From Cytobacillus praedii (GTDB lineage Bacteria; Bacillota; Bacilli; Bacillales; Cytobacillaceae), in NCBI RefSeq assembly GCF_001439605.1, contig NZ_LMBX01000030.1, positions 1-55,942 on the forward strand: a stretch of 55,942 nucleotides of DNA, read 5' to 3'. This document shows, piece after piece, positions 34,445-42,751 of the stretch. Under the pieces are notes generated by a model. The model searched no databases. It saw only the letters and a program-made list of their open reading frames with translations, and was not told the origin of the DNA. A program made the position numbers and the translations under genes. The stretch's first letter is position 1, and every line of letters starts with the position of its first letter.

Positions 34445-36328
34445 CTAGGATATTATATTAACCCCTAATTCAGTTTCCAAGATTCTGTTCATTTGAATTT
34501 TTAACATGGGTAGTCCATCACTGTAATTAATCTTTTCATATAAGCAAAATAATCTATTATAAGAAGAATAATCTCCTATTTTTTCAATCAATTGAGTATA
34601 AAGACCAAGTGCTTCCTTATATTTATTTTGCCTAGCATATGCATCTCCTAGCAATCCAATTAATTCATAATTTGTATTATTTATTTTTAATTCTTCATTT
34701 ATTAAATATATAGCTACCTCTAGATAACCTTTATTTAATATTGATCTTACTAATTGCTCTTTTTCTTGTACATTTAAATTTAACCTTTTTAATAAATCTA
34801 AAAAAACTGCCTCTTCTTCTATTGTTAGTAAATTTATACATGCATCTTTTATAGTTTCAAATAATGTATCTGGAAAATAATTTAATATCTCTCCCTTTCC
34901 ATCCACTATAGAAGACATCACCTTCTTTTCTTTTTTATTAAGATTCATTGCCTTTAATAATTTCTCCAACAAGTCTTGGTTTTTTTGAACTACCAGCAAT
35001 GTAACGATATCACTAAAATTACTCTTATCTAATATTTCTTCTTCATTCCAATATTTATAAGCTTTCTCATATTCATTATTATAAAGGGCTGCAATTGCTA
35101 AAACTGATTTATTTACATTTATGTTAAACTCATCAACATAAAACTGAAGGAGTTTATTTCTATGAGCATATAAGACACCAGTAAGAATCTCTAATTTCTT
35201 AACATCATTGATTGGGTAAGACTTTATCAAATTTTCTTTTATATCACTTTCATTAATGCCAGCAGACTTTAATACAGAAATATACTGTGAGAGTGCAGGT
35301 GGAAAATTCTTATTAAATTCCAATGCAGAGAATGATGATTCTAGTGCCTTTATTAAATTACCTTGTTTTTGATGTACTTCTGATAATTTAATATGAGCAA
35401 AGTAGCTGCCAACCCCTTCTAAGGATTGCAAGTCCTCAACCTCTCCCAATTCAAGGCATCTCTCAAATGCCCTCTCTGCTTCCTTTAAATAGTCTAGTTG
35501 TTCATAGATTAATCCTATTAAATAATAGTAACCAGTATACTTTGGAAATATTTCGATAGAATCTTTAATTAGATTAATCCCCTCTTTATACCTACCTAAC
35601 TGTAATAAGCAATCTCCCATAAGATAAAGAAGATAGGGTAAATAAATCTGGGTTTTACTTAGTGGATAAGCTTTTCTAAACAAATCTAACGCTTTGGCAT
35701 AGTCGCCATCTATTCTATACTGCGTACCTAAATGATACATATTATATCCAGTAGGTGTATCTTTTACTTCCTTTTCTAAAATCTTTAAATTTCGTTCAAA
35801 CTTATTCTTTTTATCATAGGTTTCTTTTTTATAGCCATCATGATGGATAACAAAGTCAACAAAATCATTAGTTAAATTCTTAAATGCATCAATATTTAAG
35901 TGCTCATGAATTTTCCCATAATATCTTAGGTTGATATTATTTTTAAATAATCGAATGGCTTGATGTTTTGATACATAGCCCCCATCCATATAATTCCTAA
36001 AATTTATGATATAAAAATCTTTTCGCTTTTCGATTTCCTTTTGTAGGTTTGTTTTCTCATCTAAATATTCATCGGCATCAAGTACTATAACATACTCAGA
36101 TTGTGCCTTATCTAAAGAGAAATTCCTTGCTGAGGCAAAGTCATTGTCCCACTTATAAGTAAAAATGCTAGCCCCAAATTCTCTTGCAATGTCTATAGTT
36201 AAATCTGTTGAACCAGTATCAACTATTATGATTTCATCCACTTGATTTTTAACACTATTCAAACACCTTCTTAAGTACGTTTCCTCATCTTTAACAATCA
36301 TACATAGTGATATAGTATTTTTACCCAT
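34445..36328 (-). CDS. GT2 glycosyltransferase with long TPR tail
   Basis: A 627-aa protein directly downstream of hag. The N-terminal GT2 domain has ISLCMIVKDEETYLRRCL, IIIVDTGSTDLT and the DxD motif in IVLDADEYLDE. It is near-identical in motif layout to the 353-aa enzyme at 18482. Residues about 180-620 are TPR-like helical repeats (GYYYLIGLIYEQLDYLKEAERAFERCLEL; YELIGLLGDAYARQNKYKEALGLYTQLIEKIGD). The arrangement resembles TPR-bearing protein glycosyltransferases that dock on their acceptor, here plausibly flagellin. ATG 36326-36328 follows AAGGTGG at 5 nt. Confidence 0.88.
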   Translation of the reverse strand: MGKNTISLCMIVKDEETYLRRCLNSVKNQVDEIIIVDTGSTDLTIDIAREFGASIFTYKWDNDFASARNFSLDKAQSEYVIVLDADEYLDEKTNLQKEIEKRKDFYIINFRNYMDGGYVSKHQAIRLFKNNINLRYYGKIHEHLNIDAFKNLTNDFVDFVIHHDGYKKETYDKKNKFERNLKILEKEVKDTPTGYNMYHLGTQYRIDGDYAKALDLFRKAYPLSKTQIYLPYLLYLMGDCLLQLGRYKEGINLIKDSIEIFPKYTGYYYLIGLIYEQLDYLKEAERAFERCLELGEVEDLQSLEGVGSYFAHIKLSEVHQKQGNLIKALESSFSALEFNKNFPPALSQYISVLKSAGINESDIKENLIKSYPINDVKKLEILTGVLYAHRNKLLQFYVDEFNINVNKSVLAIAALYNNEYEKAYKYWNEEEILDKSNFSDIVTLLVVQKNQDLLEKLLKAMNLNKKEKKVMSSIVDGKGEILNYFPDTLFETIKDACINLLTIEEEAVFLDLLKRLNLNVQEKEQLVRSILNKGYLEVAIYLINEELKINNTNYELIGLLGDAYARQNKYKEALGLYTQLIEKIGDYSSYNRLFCLYEKINYSDGLPMLKIQMNRILETELGVNIIS

Positions 36329-36364
36329 GATAGCCACCTTTTAAATTCTAAAGTTCTATTACTA

Positions 36365-36391
36365 TTATCGACTTTTAATTAAAAACATTAA
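36365..36391 (-). promoter_or_regulatory. Sigma-D-type promoter of the 627-aa glycosyltransferase
   Basis: On the minus strand TTAA (36388-36391), a 15-bp spacer and GTCGATAA (36365-36372). It lies between the hag terminator and the gene, 37 bp before its ATG. Confidence 0.65.
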
Positions 36392-36409
36392 GGACAGGGG
36401 TATTTTACC

Positions 36410-36447
36410 TAAAAAAAAGAGATCTTAGGAATTCTAAGATCTCTTTT
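36410..36447 (-). terminator. Strong terminator after hag
   Basis: A perfect 14-bp stem (36415-36428 with 36434-36447), 5-base loop and a run of eight T on the minus strand, 13 bp after the hag stop codon. The strength suits a very highly transcribed gene. Confidence 0.95.
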
Positions 36448-36460
36448 ATTCTTTAGAATA

Positions 36461-37312
36461 TTAACGAAGAAGTTGAAGAACTCCTTGTGGCTGTTGGTTA
36501 GCTTGTGCAAGCATAGCTTGAGCAGCTTGAGTAAGAATGTTGTTCTTAGTCATAGTCATCATTTCTTTAGCCATATCTACGTCACGAATACGAGATTCAG
36601 CAGCTTGTAAGTTTTCAGAAGTTGTTCCTAGGTTGTTAATAGTGTGCTCTAAACGGTTTTGAACAGCACCCAGGTTAGAACGGTTTTGTGAAACTGTGTT
36701 AATAGCATTTTGGATAATATCTAAGTTACCTTTTGCAACACCGTTTAAAGTTCCATCAACAGTTGATGTTACATCACTTACTAGGTCTTTAATACCACCA
36801 GCTGCATCAAGCTTAAGAGCAGTAACAGTAGCATCTACTAAGTTTAACTTAATAGTTTCACCTGAGTTAGCACCTACTTGGAAAGTTAAAGAAGATGATG
36901 AATTAAGGATATTTTTAGTATTAAACTTAGTTTGATCTGCAATCGCACCAATTTGGTCTGTTAATTGAGTAATTTCTTCTTGAATTTTCGCAGTATCAGA
37001 AGTTGTTAACGTTTCGTTAGCAGCTTTTGTTGTTAACTCAGCCATACGTTGAAGCATTGCATGAGTTTCATTTAATGCACCTTCAGCCGTTTGGATTAAA
37101 GAGATTGCATCTTGTGAGTTAGATGCTGCTTGGTCTAATCCACGGATTTGGTTACGCATTTTTTCAGAGATTGCAAGACCTGCTGCATCGTCAGCTGCAC
37201 GGTTGATGCGGTATCCTGAAGATAATTTTTCCATTGATTTAGCTGAAGCATTGTTGTTGTAAGATAATTGACGATGAGTGTTCATCGCTGAAATATTGTG
37301 GTTAATTCTCAT
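36461..37312 (-). CDS. hag: Flagellin
   Basis: Filament subunit, exported by the flagellar type III apparatus. The 283-aa product has the conserved N-terminal D0/D1 region (MRINHNISAMNTHRQLSYNN...MEKLSSGYRINRAADDAAGLAISEKMR) and C-terminal D1/D0 (LGAVQNRLEHTINNL...SRIRDVDMAKEMM...LAQANQQPQGVLQLLR), with a short variable centre (about 150-200). It is a little shorter than B. subtilis Hag. Ser/Thr residues in the centre are possible glycosylation sites. Shine-Dalgarno AAGGAGGA lies 7 nt before ATG and is part of a CsrA-type site. It is monocistronic, between its sigma-D promoter and terminator. Confidence 0.98.
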   Translation of the reverse strand: MRINHNISAMNTHRQLSYNNNASAKSMEKLSSGYRINRAADDAAGLAISEKMRNQIRGLDQAASNSQDAISLIQTAEGALNETHAMLQRMAELTTKAANETLTTSDTAKIQEEITQLTDQIGAIADQTKFNTKNILNSSSSLTFQVGANSGETIKLNLVDATVTALKLDAAGGIKDLVSDVTSTVDGTLNGVAKGNLDIIQNAINTVSQNRSNLGAVQNRLEHTINNLGTTSENLQAAESRIRDVDMAKEMMTMTKNNILTQAAQAMLAQANQQPQGVLQLLR

Positions 37313-37320
37313 TTTGAATT

Positions 37321-37356
37321 TCCTCCTTGAGTTTGAAAGTTCCCACTTCCATGTGG
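37321..37356 (-). promoter_or_regulatory. CsrA-binding region in the hag leader
   Basis: In the hag mRNA leader a hairpin CCAC-ATGGAA-GTGG (37343-37356) shows GGA in its loop, the CsrA recognition form. A second GGA lies in the Shine-Dalgarno AGGAGGA (37320-37326) about 20 nt downstream. In B. subtilis CsrA bridges two such sites and blocks hag translation. A further palindrome, GTCGGCCGAC, lies upstream in the leader (about 37376-37385). Confidence 0.75.
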
Positions 37357-37410
37357 TTAGTTTGACATAGTATTTCGTCGGCCGACTTATTTCCTATGTA
37401 ACTATTTATT

Positions 37411-37437
37411 ATATCGACAGGGTTCTCGAAGTTTTTA
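37411..37437 (-). promoter_or_regulatory. Sigma-D promoter of hag
   Basis: On the minus strand TAAA (37434-37437), a 15-bp spacer and GTCGATAT (37411-37418): a full -35 match and seven of eight in the -10. The leader to the ATG is about 90 nt and holds the CsrA sites. Confidence 0.92.
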
Positions 37438-37455
37438 CACTTTTTTTGTTTTCTT

Positions 37456-37665
37456 TTAAAAAAATTTTTTTAAGTCGTGATTTCCCTTTAATGCGTTCAT
37501 ATTTTCTTCTTCAATTTTCACTATTATCTCTTTGCGAAGGATTTCTACTTCTTTCGGAGCCTTTATTCCAACCTTCACTTGATCTCCATCAATTTCTAGT
37601 ATGGTAATTTCAATGTTTTCATTCAGGATAACACTTTCGTTTCTTCTTCTTGTTAGAACTAGCAT
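37456..37665 (-). CDS. csrA: Translational regulator CsrA
   Basis: RNA-binding repressor of flagellin translation. The 69-aa product begins MLVLTRRRNESVILNENIEITIL and has VKVGIKAPKEVEILRKEI, the RNA-binding strands of the family. It starts 2 nt after the fliW stop, so the two are coupled; FliW is its antagonist. AGGAGGGG precedes the ATG. Confidence 0.97.
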   Translation of the reverse strand: MLVLTRRRNESVILNENIEITILEIDGDQVKVGIKAPKEVEILRKEIIVKIEEENMNALKGNHDLKKFF

Positions 37666-37667
37666 CG

Positions 37668-38114
37668 TTACCCCTCCTGACCCATTTGTTTTTTTGTTGC
37701 TAATACATGCTTTGTGTGATATTTATCAGTGTTTAGAATGGCCTGCTTCCCTAAACGTTCTCTTTTATTAATGATAATAGGGGCTTGCAGATTAACGGTT
37801 GATGAGGCTAATGAATCTCCGAGTGTAACAATTGAATAGATAATGATATCTGTTTTGTCCTTAATCTTCAGTTGAGTAATAACCGATTCATCTAAGTCAA
37901 ATTCATATTCCTTGAAGAAGGAGAATGGTTCAGCAATCACAAAGCCAAGTTCTTCATTATTTATTGATTGGAGGATACTGAAAGACGAGTCCATTCCCAG
38001 AGGAAGGTTGATGAATTCCTTATCTTCTGGAAATCCCGGTATTCCGCTTCCAAAGTAAATAATATCCTCTTTGCTTGCCTCAATTTCTTCATGATACCTT
38101 GTTTTGATTTTCAC
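37668..38114 (-). CDS. fliW: Flagellar assembly factor FliW
   Basis: The 148-aa product binds either Hag or CsrA. When flagellin builds up, FliW is captured by Hag and frees CsrA to stop hag translation. Family motifs are IIYFGSGIPGFPEDKEF, FVIAEPFSFFKEYEF and NLQAPIIINKRERLGKQAIL. Translation starts at GTG 38112-38114, with GTGGGGAG upstream. Confidence 0.96.
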   Translation of the reverse strand: MKIKTRYHEEIEASKEDIIYFGSGIPGFPEDKEFINLPLGMDSSFSILQSINNEELGFVIAEPFSFFKEYEFDLDESVITQLKIKDKTDIIIYSIVTLGDSLASSTVNLQAPIIINKRERLGKQAILNTDKYHTKHVLATKKQMGQEG

Positions 38115-38133
38115 TTTTATCTCCCCACAGTCT

Positions 38134-38685
38134 TTAGATTGTAAAGTCTATATTTAATGATGGGTATTGTTGCATAAAAACCTCTACCTTACCAGGCGTA
38201 TAATCATGAATAGGCTTATTCAGTTGAACCTGAATATTAGGTTTATTTCGATTCCATTCTATTTCAACCTTTGCAGGTGCATAGTCTATTTGGACACTGT
38301 CTTGAGAAGGAGTATTGCCAGTATTGAATACAGACTCGCGATCCATCGCTCTTACAACTTGATCAATCAGCGGCTGGCCACCATTTTCAATTTTCATTAG
38401 TTCATCGCCTTCTTGAACAGTTTTACTAATATACTCCATTAAAGTTTGATAGCCAAGCTGTGCATTTTCATCATTTCTTTTAAAAATTGATTTAAGGTCT
38501 AGATTTTCTCTTGCTAGAGTTTGATCAATTGTTAATCTGCCAGGTTGACGATTTATTGTCATTTCGGCAGGAGGCTGTTCTATGCTCAAATCAGCTTGAG
38601 GCTGTTCAATCGATTGAATGGGTTTATTAATATTCAAACCAATTTTACCAGCTTGTGATTCTATTCGAATTTGTGGTATTTGCAT
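38134..38685 (-). CDS. yviE: YviE-like flagellar-cluster protein (DUF6470 type)
   Basis: A 183-aa protein of unknown function, always found between flgL and fliW in Bacillus. It has several short repeats of the form IEQPxADLSIEQPPAEMTI and ends with beta-rich KVEIEWNRNKPNIQVQLNKPIHDYTPGKVEVFMQQYPSLNIDFTI. It has no signal peptide. Shine-Dalgarno GGGAGAG precedes ATG. The name rests on synteny and the repeat pattern. Confidence 0.88.
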   Translation of the reverse strand: MQIPQIRIESQAGKIGLNINKPIQSIEQPQADLSIEQPPAEMTINRQPGRLTIDQTLARENLDLKSIFKRNDENAQLGYQTLMEYISKTVQEGDELMKIENGGQPLIDQVVRAMDRESVFNTGNTPSQDSVQIDYAPAKVEIEWNRNKPNIQVQLNKPIHDYTPGKVEVFMQQYPSLNIDFTI

Positions 38686-38700
38686 ATTATTCTCTCCCTA

Positions 38701-38730
38701 AAAAGAAAAGCTATCTATATAGATAGCTTT
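38701..38730 (-). terminator. Hairpin between flgL and yviE (partial terminator)
   Basis: A perfect 10-bp stem (AAAGCTATCT 38707-38716 with AGATAGCTTT 38721-38730) with a TTTTCTTTTT tail on the minus strand, right after flgL. Since yviE-fliW-csrA follow with only a short gap, it probably attenuates rather than stops transcription. Confidence 0.7.
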
Positions 38731-38734
38731 ATTT

Positions 38735-39622
38735 TTACCTTAAGAAGTCAACTAAACTCGGCTGAATGATACTTGAACCAACGCTTAGGGCTGCTCTATG
38801 AATACTTTGTTGGGTTTGCAGATTTAAAATTACTTTTTCCACATCAATATCTTCATTCTCTGACATTGTCTTAGTCGCAATGATTTCTTGAGAATCTAAG
38901 CGATTTTGAATCATATCTACACGGTTCATTGACGCACCGATACTAGATCTAGCGGATGTAACTGTATTTAAATGACTTTGAAATGCATCAATGAACTTCC
39001 CCAAGTCTGGTTCGTTCCCATTTTTCAAATCATTCTGCAAAGCTTCCAGATCCGCAAACATGCCACTTTTCTCGTCACCAAATACATTTGATCCTAAATA
39101 GTTTACTTGGAGTTTAATGCCTGCAGAAACTTCAATATTTACTGCATCGTTATTATATTTCATTGTTACGTTCGTCCCATCATAGTTGACTGGCGCATTA
39201 TAAATATCAGAGCCATTAAAAATATATTTTCCTGATATTTTTGTATTAGCAATGGAAACGAGCTGTTTTTTGATTTCCTCGATTTCATCTTCGATTTTCT
39301 TTCTATCGTCATCAGTTACTGTTCCAGTGTTTGCTTGAGTGACTAAATCTGTTAACCGATGAATAGATGAACCTGCCTTTTCAAGTGCATCTTCTGTATT
39401 TTCCAGCCACACATTTACCTCAGACATATTTCTTTGGTATTGTGAAACATCATTTACACTTGTTCTATAAGAAATGCCTTTAAATACAACAACTGGATCA
39501 TCGGAAGGCCTTGAAATTTTCTTTTGAGAACTTAGCTGTTCTTGATATTTACCGAGTTTATGGTAACTACTTGTTAAGTTTCGTAGCATATTATTAGTAA
39601 GCATCGATTGTGTTACACGCAT
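38735..39622 (-). CDS. flgL: Hook-filament junction protein FlgL (HAP3)
   Basis: The 295-aa product forms, with FlgK, the adaptor between hook and filament. It has a flagellin-like N-terminus MRVTQSMLTNNMLRNLTSSYHKLGKYQEQLSSQKKISRPSDDPVVV and C-terminus TQQSIHRAALSVGSSIIQPSLVDFLR. It is 10 bp downstream of flgK. Confidence 0.96.
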   Translation of the reverse strand: MRVTQSMLTNNMLRNLTSSYHKLGKYQEQLSSQKKISRPSDDPVVVFKGISYRTSVNDVSQYQRNMSEVNVWLENTEDALEKAGSSIHRLTDLVTQANTGTVTDDDRKKIEDEIEEIKKQLVSIANTKISGKYIFNGSDIYNAPVNYDGTNVTMKYNNDAVNIEVSAGIKLQVNYLGSNVFGDEKSGMFADLEALQNDLKNGNEPDLGKFIDAFQSHLNTVTSARSSIGASMNRVDMIQNRLDSQEIIATKTMSENEDIDVEKVILNLQTQQSIHRAALSVGSSIIQPSLVDFLR

Positions 39623-39632
39623 TTATTTATCC

Positions 39633-41198
39633 CTACCTTCCTACTGTACCCATGCCATTAATGATTTTGTCTAACATTTCGTCTAAAACTGTGATATTTC
39701 TAGCAGATGCATTATACGCATGCTGGAATCTAATTAAATTTGACATTTCTTCATCAAGTGATACACCAGAAACGGATTGCCGCTGTCTATCTACTGAATC
39801 TAATAGCGTTAGTGTATTATTCGTTAAAGTATTCGCTTCTCGTGTTTTAACACCTAGGGATGTAATTAATCCTCCGTAGAAGGACTTAATATTCCCTGAC
39901 ATCTTCAAATCATTCTGAGCGAAATCTTTTAAATTAATTAAGTTGCCTGCGGAATCTTTAATCTGTGCTTCAAACTCTGAAAGATCCTTCCTAAGTACCT
40001 CAGCCAATTTATAGGCATTATCCCCATTCCCTTTTCCATTGAGGGAAGCAGCGATTTCATTCGGGTTAGTGAGTGCTACTGAAATTTTACCAGCTGCCCC
40101 TTTATAACTTGAAAGATCCTGGAAGAAGTTTTTCCCACTATTCCCGTCAAGATCAATTCCGCTTCTATGGACATGATTGTATTCCTTAATTAAAGCAAAA
40201 GCTAGCTTATCAAGCTGATCGACCATATCAGGATATGTACCCACTTGGTTCCCGCTTTTATCTACATAACCATAAGCCTCTATATCTGATCTTAGGGCTC
40301 CTTTTGAGAAATCTTCTACTTTTACTGGTGAGCCATTTCCTATTGATAAGGATTCAACATAACCATCATTATTCATTTTGTAGGATATCTTATTTGGTTC
40401 CCCGCCAATTGTATTCTTATCAACTAACGTCCCTAAGCTTTTCCCTGAATGATCCAGAATTTCTATTTTATACGTTCCTTCAGCAATCGGTGATGGGATT
40501 CCTCCACTTTGCTGATTTGTCACTTTGATATTCACTAATTGTGAAAGTTCATCGACTAGTCGGTCTCTTTCATCATATAAGTCATTCGGAAGATCTCCAT
40601 GTGGTTCCACCTGACCTATTTGTTTATTAATTTCATTGATCTGATAAGCTAAAGTATTTATTTTATCAACATTTACACTAATACTCTGCTTTAAATCGTC
40701 ACGAATAGAATTAAGGGTAGTAGAGAGATAATTAAAAGTATCTGCCATCGCATTTCCTTGCGCTAAGACACTTTCTCTCGCACCGCTCTCATTCGGGTTT
40801 GTTCCTAATGTTTGCAGGGAATTCCAGAAGTTGTCCATTGCCGCTGATAATCCTTCAGATGTAGGCTCGTTCATTACATCTTCCATTCGGGTCAGCGCAT
40901 CTGATCTTGCTCCGTAATATCCTAACTGGTTACTTTCGCTTCTATATCTAGCATCAATAAAGCTATCACGAATTCTCTGAATACTACCTGCTTCGACACC
41001 TGTACCCATTTGCCCAGGCATGTACGGACGATTTATCCCATTACCTGGATATGGAATAGTTGGCTGAAAATTAACTCGTTGTCTAGAAAATCCTGGTGTA
41101 TTCGCATTTGAAATATTATGTCCTGTTATATATAAAGCACTTTGCTGAGTGAACATACCTCGGCGGGCTGTTTCAAGTCCCATAAATGTCGGGCGCAT
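39633..41198 (-). CDS. flgK: Hook-associated protein FlgK (HAP1)
   Basis: The 521-aa product lies next to the hook. N-terminal FMGLETARRGMFTQQSALYITGHNISNANTPGFSRQRV and C-terminal VSGVSLDEEMSNLIRFQHAYNASARNITVLDEMLDKIINGMGTVGR are classic FlgK ends. Shine-Dalgarno CGGAGGA precedes ATG; it is 18 bp after flgN. Confidence 0.97.
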   Translation of the reverse strand: MRPTFMGLETARRGMFTQQSALYITGHNISNANTPGFSRQRVNFQPTIPYPGNGINRPYMPGQMGTGVEAGSIQRIRDSFIDARYRSESNQLGYYGARSDALTRMEDVMNEPTSEGLSAAMDNFWNSLQTLGTNPNESGARESVLAQGNAMADTFNYLSTTLNSIRDDLKQSISVNVDKINTLAYQINEINKQIGQVEPHGDLPNDLYDERDRLVDELSQLVNIKVTNQQSGGIPSPIAEGTYKIEILDHSGKSLGTLVDKNTIGGEPNKISYKMNNDGYVESLSIGNGSPVKVEDFSKGALRSDIEAYGYVDKSGNQVGTYPDMVDQLDKLAFALIKEYNHVHRSGIDLDGNSGKNFFQDLSSYKGAAGKISVALTNPNEIAASLNGKGNGDNAYKLAEVLRKDLSEFEAQIKDSAGNLINLKDFAQNDLKMSGNIKSFYGGLITSLGVKTREANTLTNNTLTLLDSVDRQRQSVSGVSLDEEMSNLIRFQHAYNASARNITVLDEMLDKIINGMGTVGR

Positions 41199-41216
41199 GA
41201 TTGTTCCTCCGTTCTG

Positions 41217-41702
41217 TTATGCTTTCGAATTAAACATCCCTTGGGCGCTTTTTTCGGAAGTCTTTTTAGTTTTTTTAGGTGGTCCATAGTTCATATTTTC
41301 AGGCTGCGGACGCAGTAAATTCATAGAAACATTGACGAATTGCAGAGAATTATGAATGAGCTGCTGATTGAGATTGTTTTGTTCTTTTAAATGAAGGACT
41401 TGTTGGATGAGTTCATTGGCAATATCTGTAATCTTGTCCTGTTCAGCAGTTGAAAGATGATCCATACAATCTGTAACTGTCGGTTGGTCAATATGAGGCG
41501 CAAGAGCCTTTGCTGCTTTTTGGCGTTCTTTCTCCATTTGATCGATAGCCGCAATATGGGATTGTTCATCTTTTAATAATTGGTTTAGGGCATCCATGTC
41601 CCCTGTTTTGATAATGTCTGTTTTGTTCACCGCGAGCTCATAAAGGCTTTTGTGAAGCTTGCACAGCTTTTCCATGGATGCGTATAGCAATTCGGCGGAC
41701 AT
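41217..41702 (-). CDS. flgN: Flagellar export chaperone FlgN (YvyG)
   Basis: A 161-aa helical protein in the FlgN position. It keeps FlgK and FlgL export-competent in the cytoplasm. The long amphipathic helix ELLYASMEKLCKLHKSLYELAVNKTDIIKTGDMDALNQLLKDEQSHIAAIDQME is typical. The basic C-terminal tail (PPKKTKKTSEKS) probably contacts the export gate or the cargo. GGAGGG precedes ATG. Confidence 0.92.
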   Translation of the reverse strand: MSAELLYASMEKLCKLHKSLYELAVNKTDIIKTGDMDALNQLLKDEQSHIAAIDQMEKERQKAAKALAPHIDQPTVTDCMDHLSTAEQDKITDIANELIQQVLHLKEQNNLNQQLIHNSLQFVNVSMNLLRPQPENMNYGPPKKTKKTSEKSAQGMFNSKA

Positions 41703-41719
41703 GCGTTTCCCTCCAATCC

Positions 41720-41983
41720 TTATCTTTTATAGAAATTGAGAATACTTTTTGCTACCTCATTTGGGTTGATCTTATAGTTTCCGTTCTCTACTTGAATTTT
41801 CAGTTCATCTACTTTTGTTTGGCGGTTGACCGCATATTGGGAGACTTGCTGCATTTCTTTTGCTGTTGTTGAGATTTCTATTTTATCTGTTGCGTTTGCA
41901 GTTGTTTTTGCTATATTATCAAGTTTATTCATTTGGCGTTTATATGGGTTTACACCTGAAGTGCCAAAGTTATTGATTTTCAT
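41720..41983 (-). CDS. flgM: Anti-sigma-D factor FlgM
   Basis: The 87-aa product binds and inhibits sigma-D until the hook is finished, when it is exported or released. N-terminal KINNFGTSGVNPYKRQMNK and C-terminal VDELKIQVENGNYKINPNEVAKSILNFYKR match the family. It has its own sigma-D-type promoter, forming a negative feedback loop. Shine-Dalgarno GAGGGAT precedes ATG. Confidence 0.95.
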   Translation of the reverse strand: MKINNFGTSGVNPYKRQMNKLDNIAKTTANATDKIEISTTAKEMQQVSQYAVNRQTKVDELKIQVENGNYKINPNEVAKSILNFYKR

Positions 41984-42026
41984 TGATATCCCTCACTTTC
42001 ACTCCGAGCGAATTTCTATATATTTA

Positions 42027-42052
42027 TTATCGGTAAAAATGTAAAGTTTTTA
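42027..42052 (-). promoter_or_regulatory. Sigma-D promoter of flgM
   Basis: On the minus strand TAAA (42049-42052), a 14-bp spacer and ACCGATAA (42027-42034). It lies 43 bp before flgM and serves flgM-flgN-flgK-flgL and downstream genes. Confidence 0.8.
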
Positions 42053-42136
42053 AATAATATTTTTAGATTAGCTAAAATTAACTCTAAATACCTATTGAAA
42101 TGAATGTACATTTGTTTAATTTGCACTAGCGCCTGA

Positions 42137-42214
42137 AATAAAAAACCTGTAAGACATACGTTCAGATTATCGACTCATTTGATGAATCATAATCCGTCCA
42201 TATTTCTCACAGGT
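42137..42214 (-). terminator. Terminator after yvyF
   Basis: A long hairpin closed by ACCTGT (42145-42150) with ACAGGT (42209-42214). An inner stem around GATTATG...CATAATC closes the loop, and a run of six T lies on the minus strand. It separates the com/yvyF transcript from the sigma-D-driven flgM operon. Confidence 0.78.
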
Positions 42215-42227
42215 AATTATACCAATG

Positions 42228-42659
42228 TTAATTTCTCCCTTTAATCTTCTCATCCATCGCAAAATAAGTTGCATTCTTTTCTCTTCTCTCAATTTCCAAT
42301 CTTCGCTCTTCTTCCATTGCGAAAACATCAAGCTCTTTTCGCAGAACGTCTGCACAATGATCACAAAGCTTTCCTGTACGAATAATCGCTCCGCATTTGT
42401 CACATGGGTATCCAAGGTTTGGAAATTGGGTTAATTTGAGACGTCCTGTTTTGATGAATTTTAAGATTAGCTCTTCTTCTACTCCGGTTGCGCTTACTAC
42501 TTGTTCCATTGTTGCCGCACGGTTTTCACGTTTGCGGATGAATTGGTAGACTGTTTCGTATGCCTTTTCTTCCTCTTTCCAGCAATTTTGGCAGATGTCA
42601 CGGAATTGGTTTTTTACGAATATGTCATTACAGTTTGGACAGTTTGTCAGTTCAGACAC
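42228..42659 (-). CDS. yvyF: YvyF, flagellar operon zinc-finger protein
   Basis: A 143-aa protein with CPNCNDIFVKNQFRDICQNC near the N-terminus and CDKCGAIIRTGKLCDHC further on, two probable zinc ribbons around a winged-helix-like middle (ENRAATMEQVVSATGVEEELILKFIKTGRL). It matches the TIGR03826 'flagellar operon protein' of Bacillus; function unproven, perhaps a transcription regulator. GTG start 42657-42659 follows AAGGAGGAG at 6 nt. Confidence 0.9.
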   Translation of the reverse strand: MSELTNCPNCNDIFVKNQFRDICQNCWKEEEKAYETVYQFIRKRENRAATMEQVVSATGVEEELILKFIKTGRLKLTQFPNLGYPCDKCGAIIRTGKLCDHCADVLRKELDVFAMEEERRLEIERREKNATYFAMDEKIKGRN

Positions 42660-42751
42660 GCTGGCTCCTCCTTATTATCTTTAAGATCTCTTTTTCCACA
42701 ATTATAGCTTGAATGCCGGAAATTAGAAAATGGCAGATTTCCGAAATTCTG

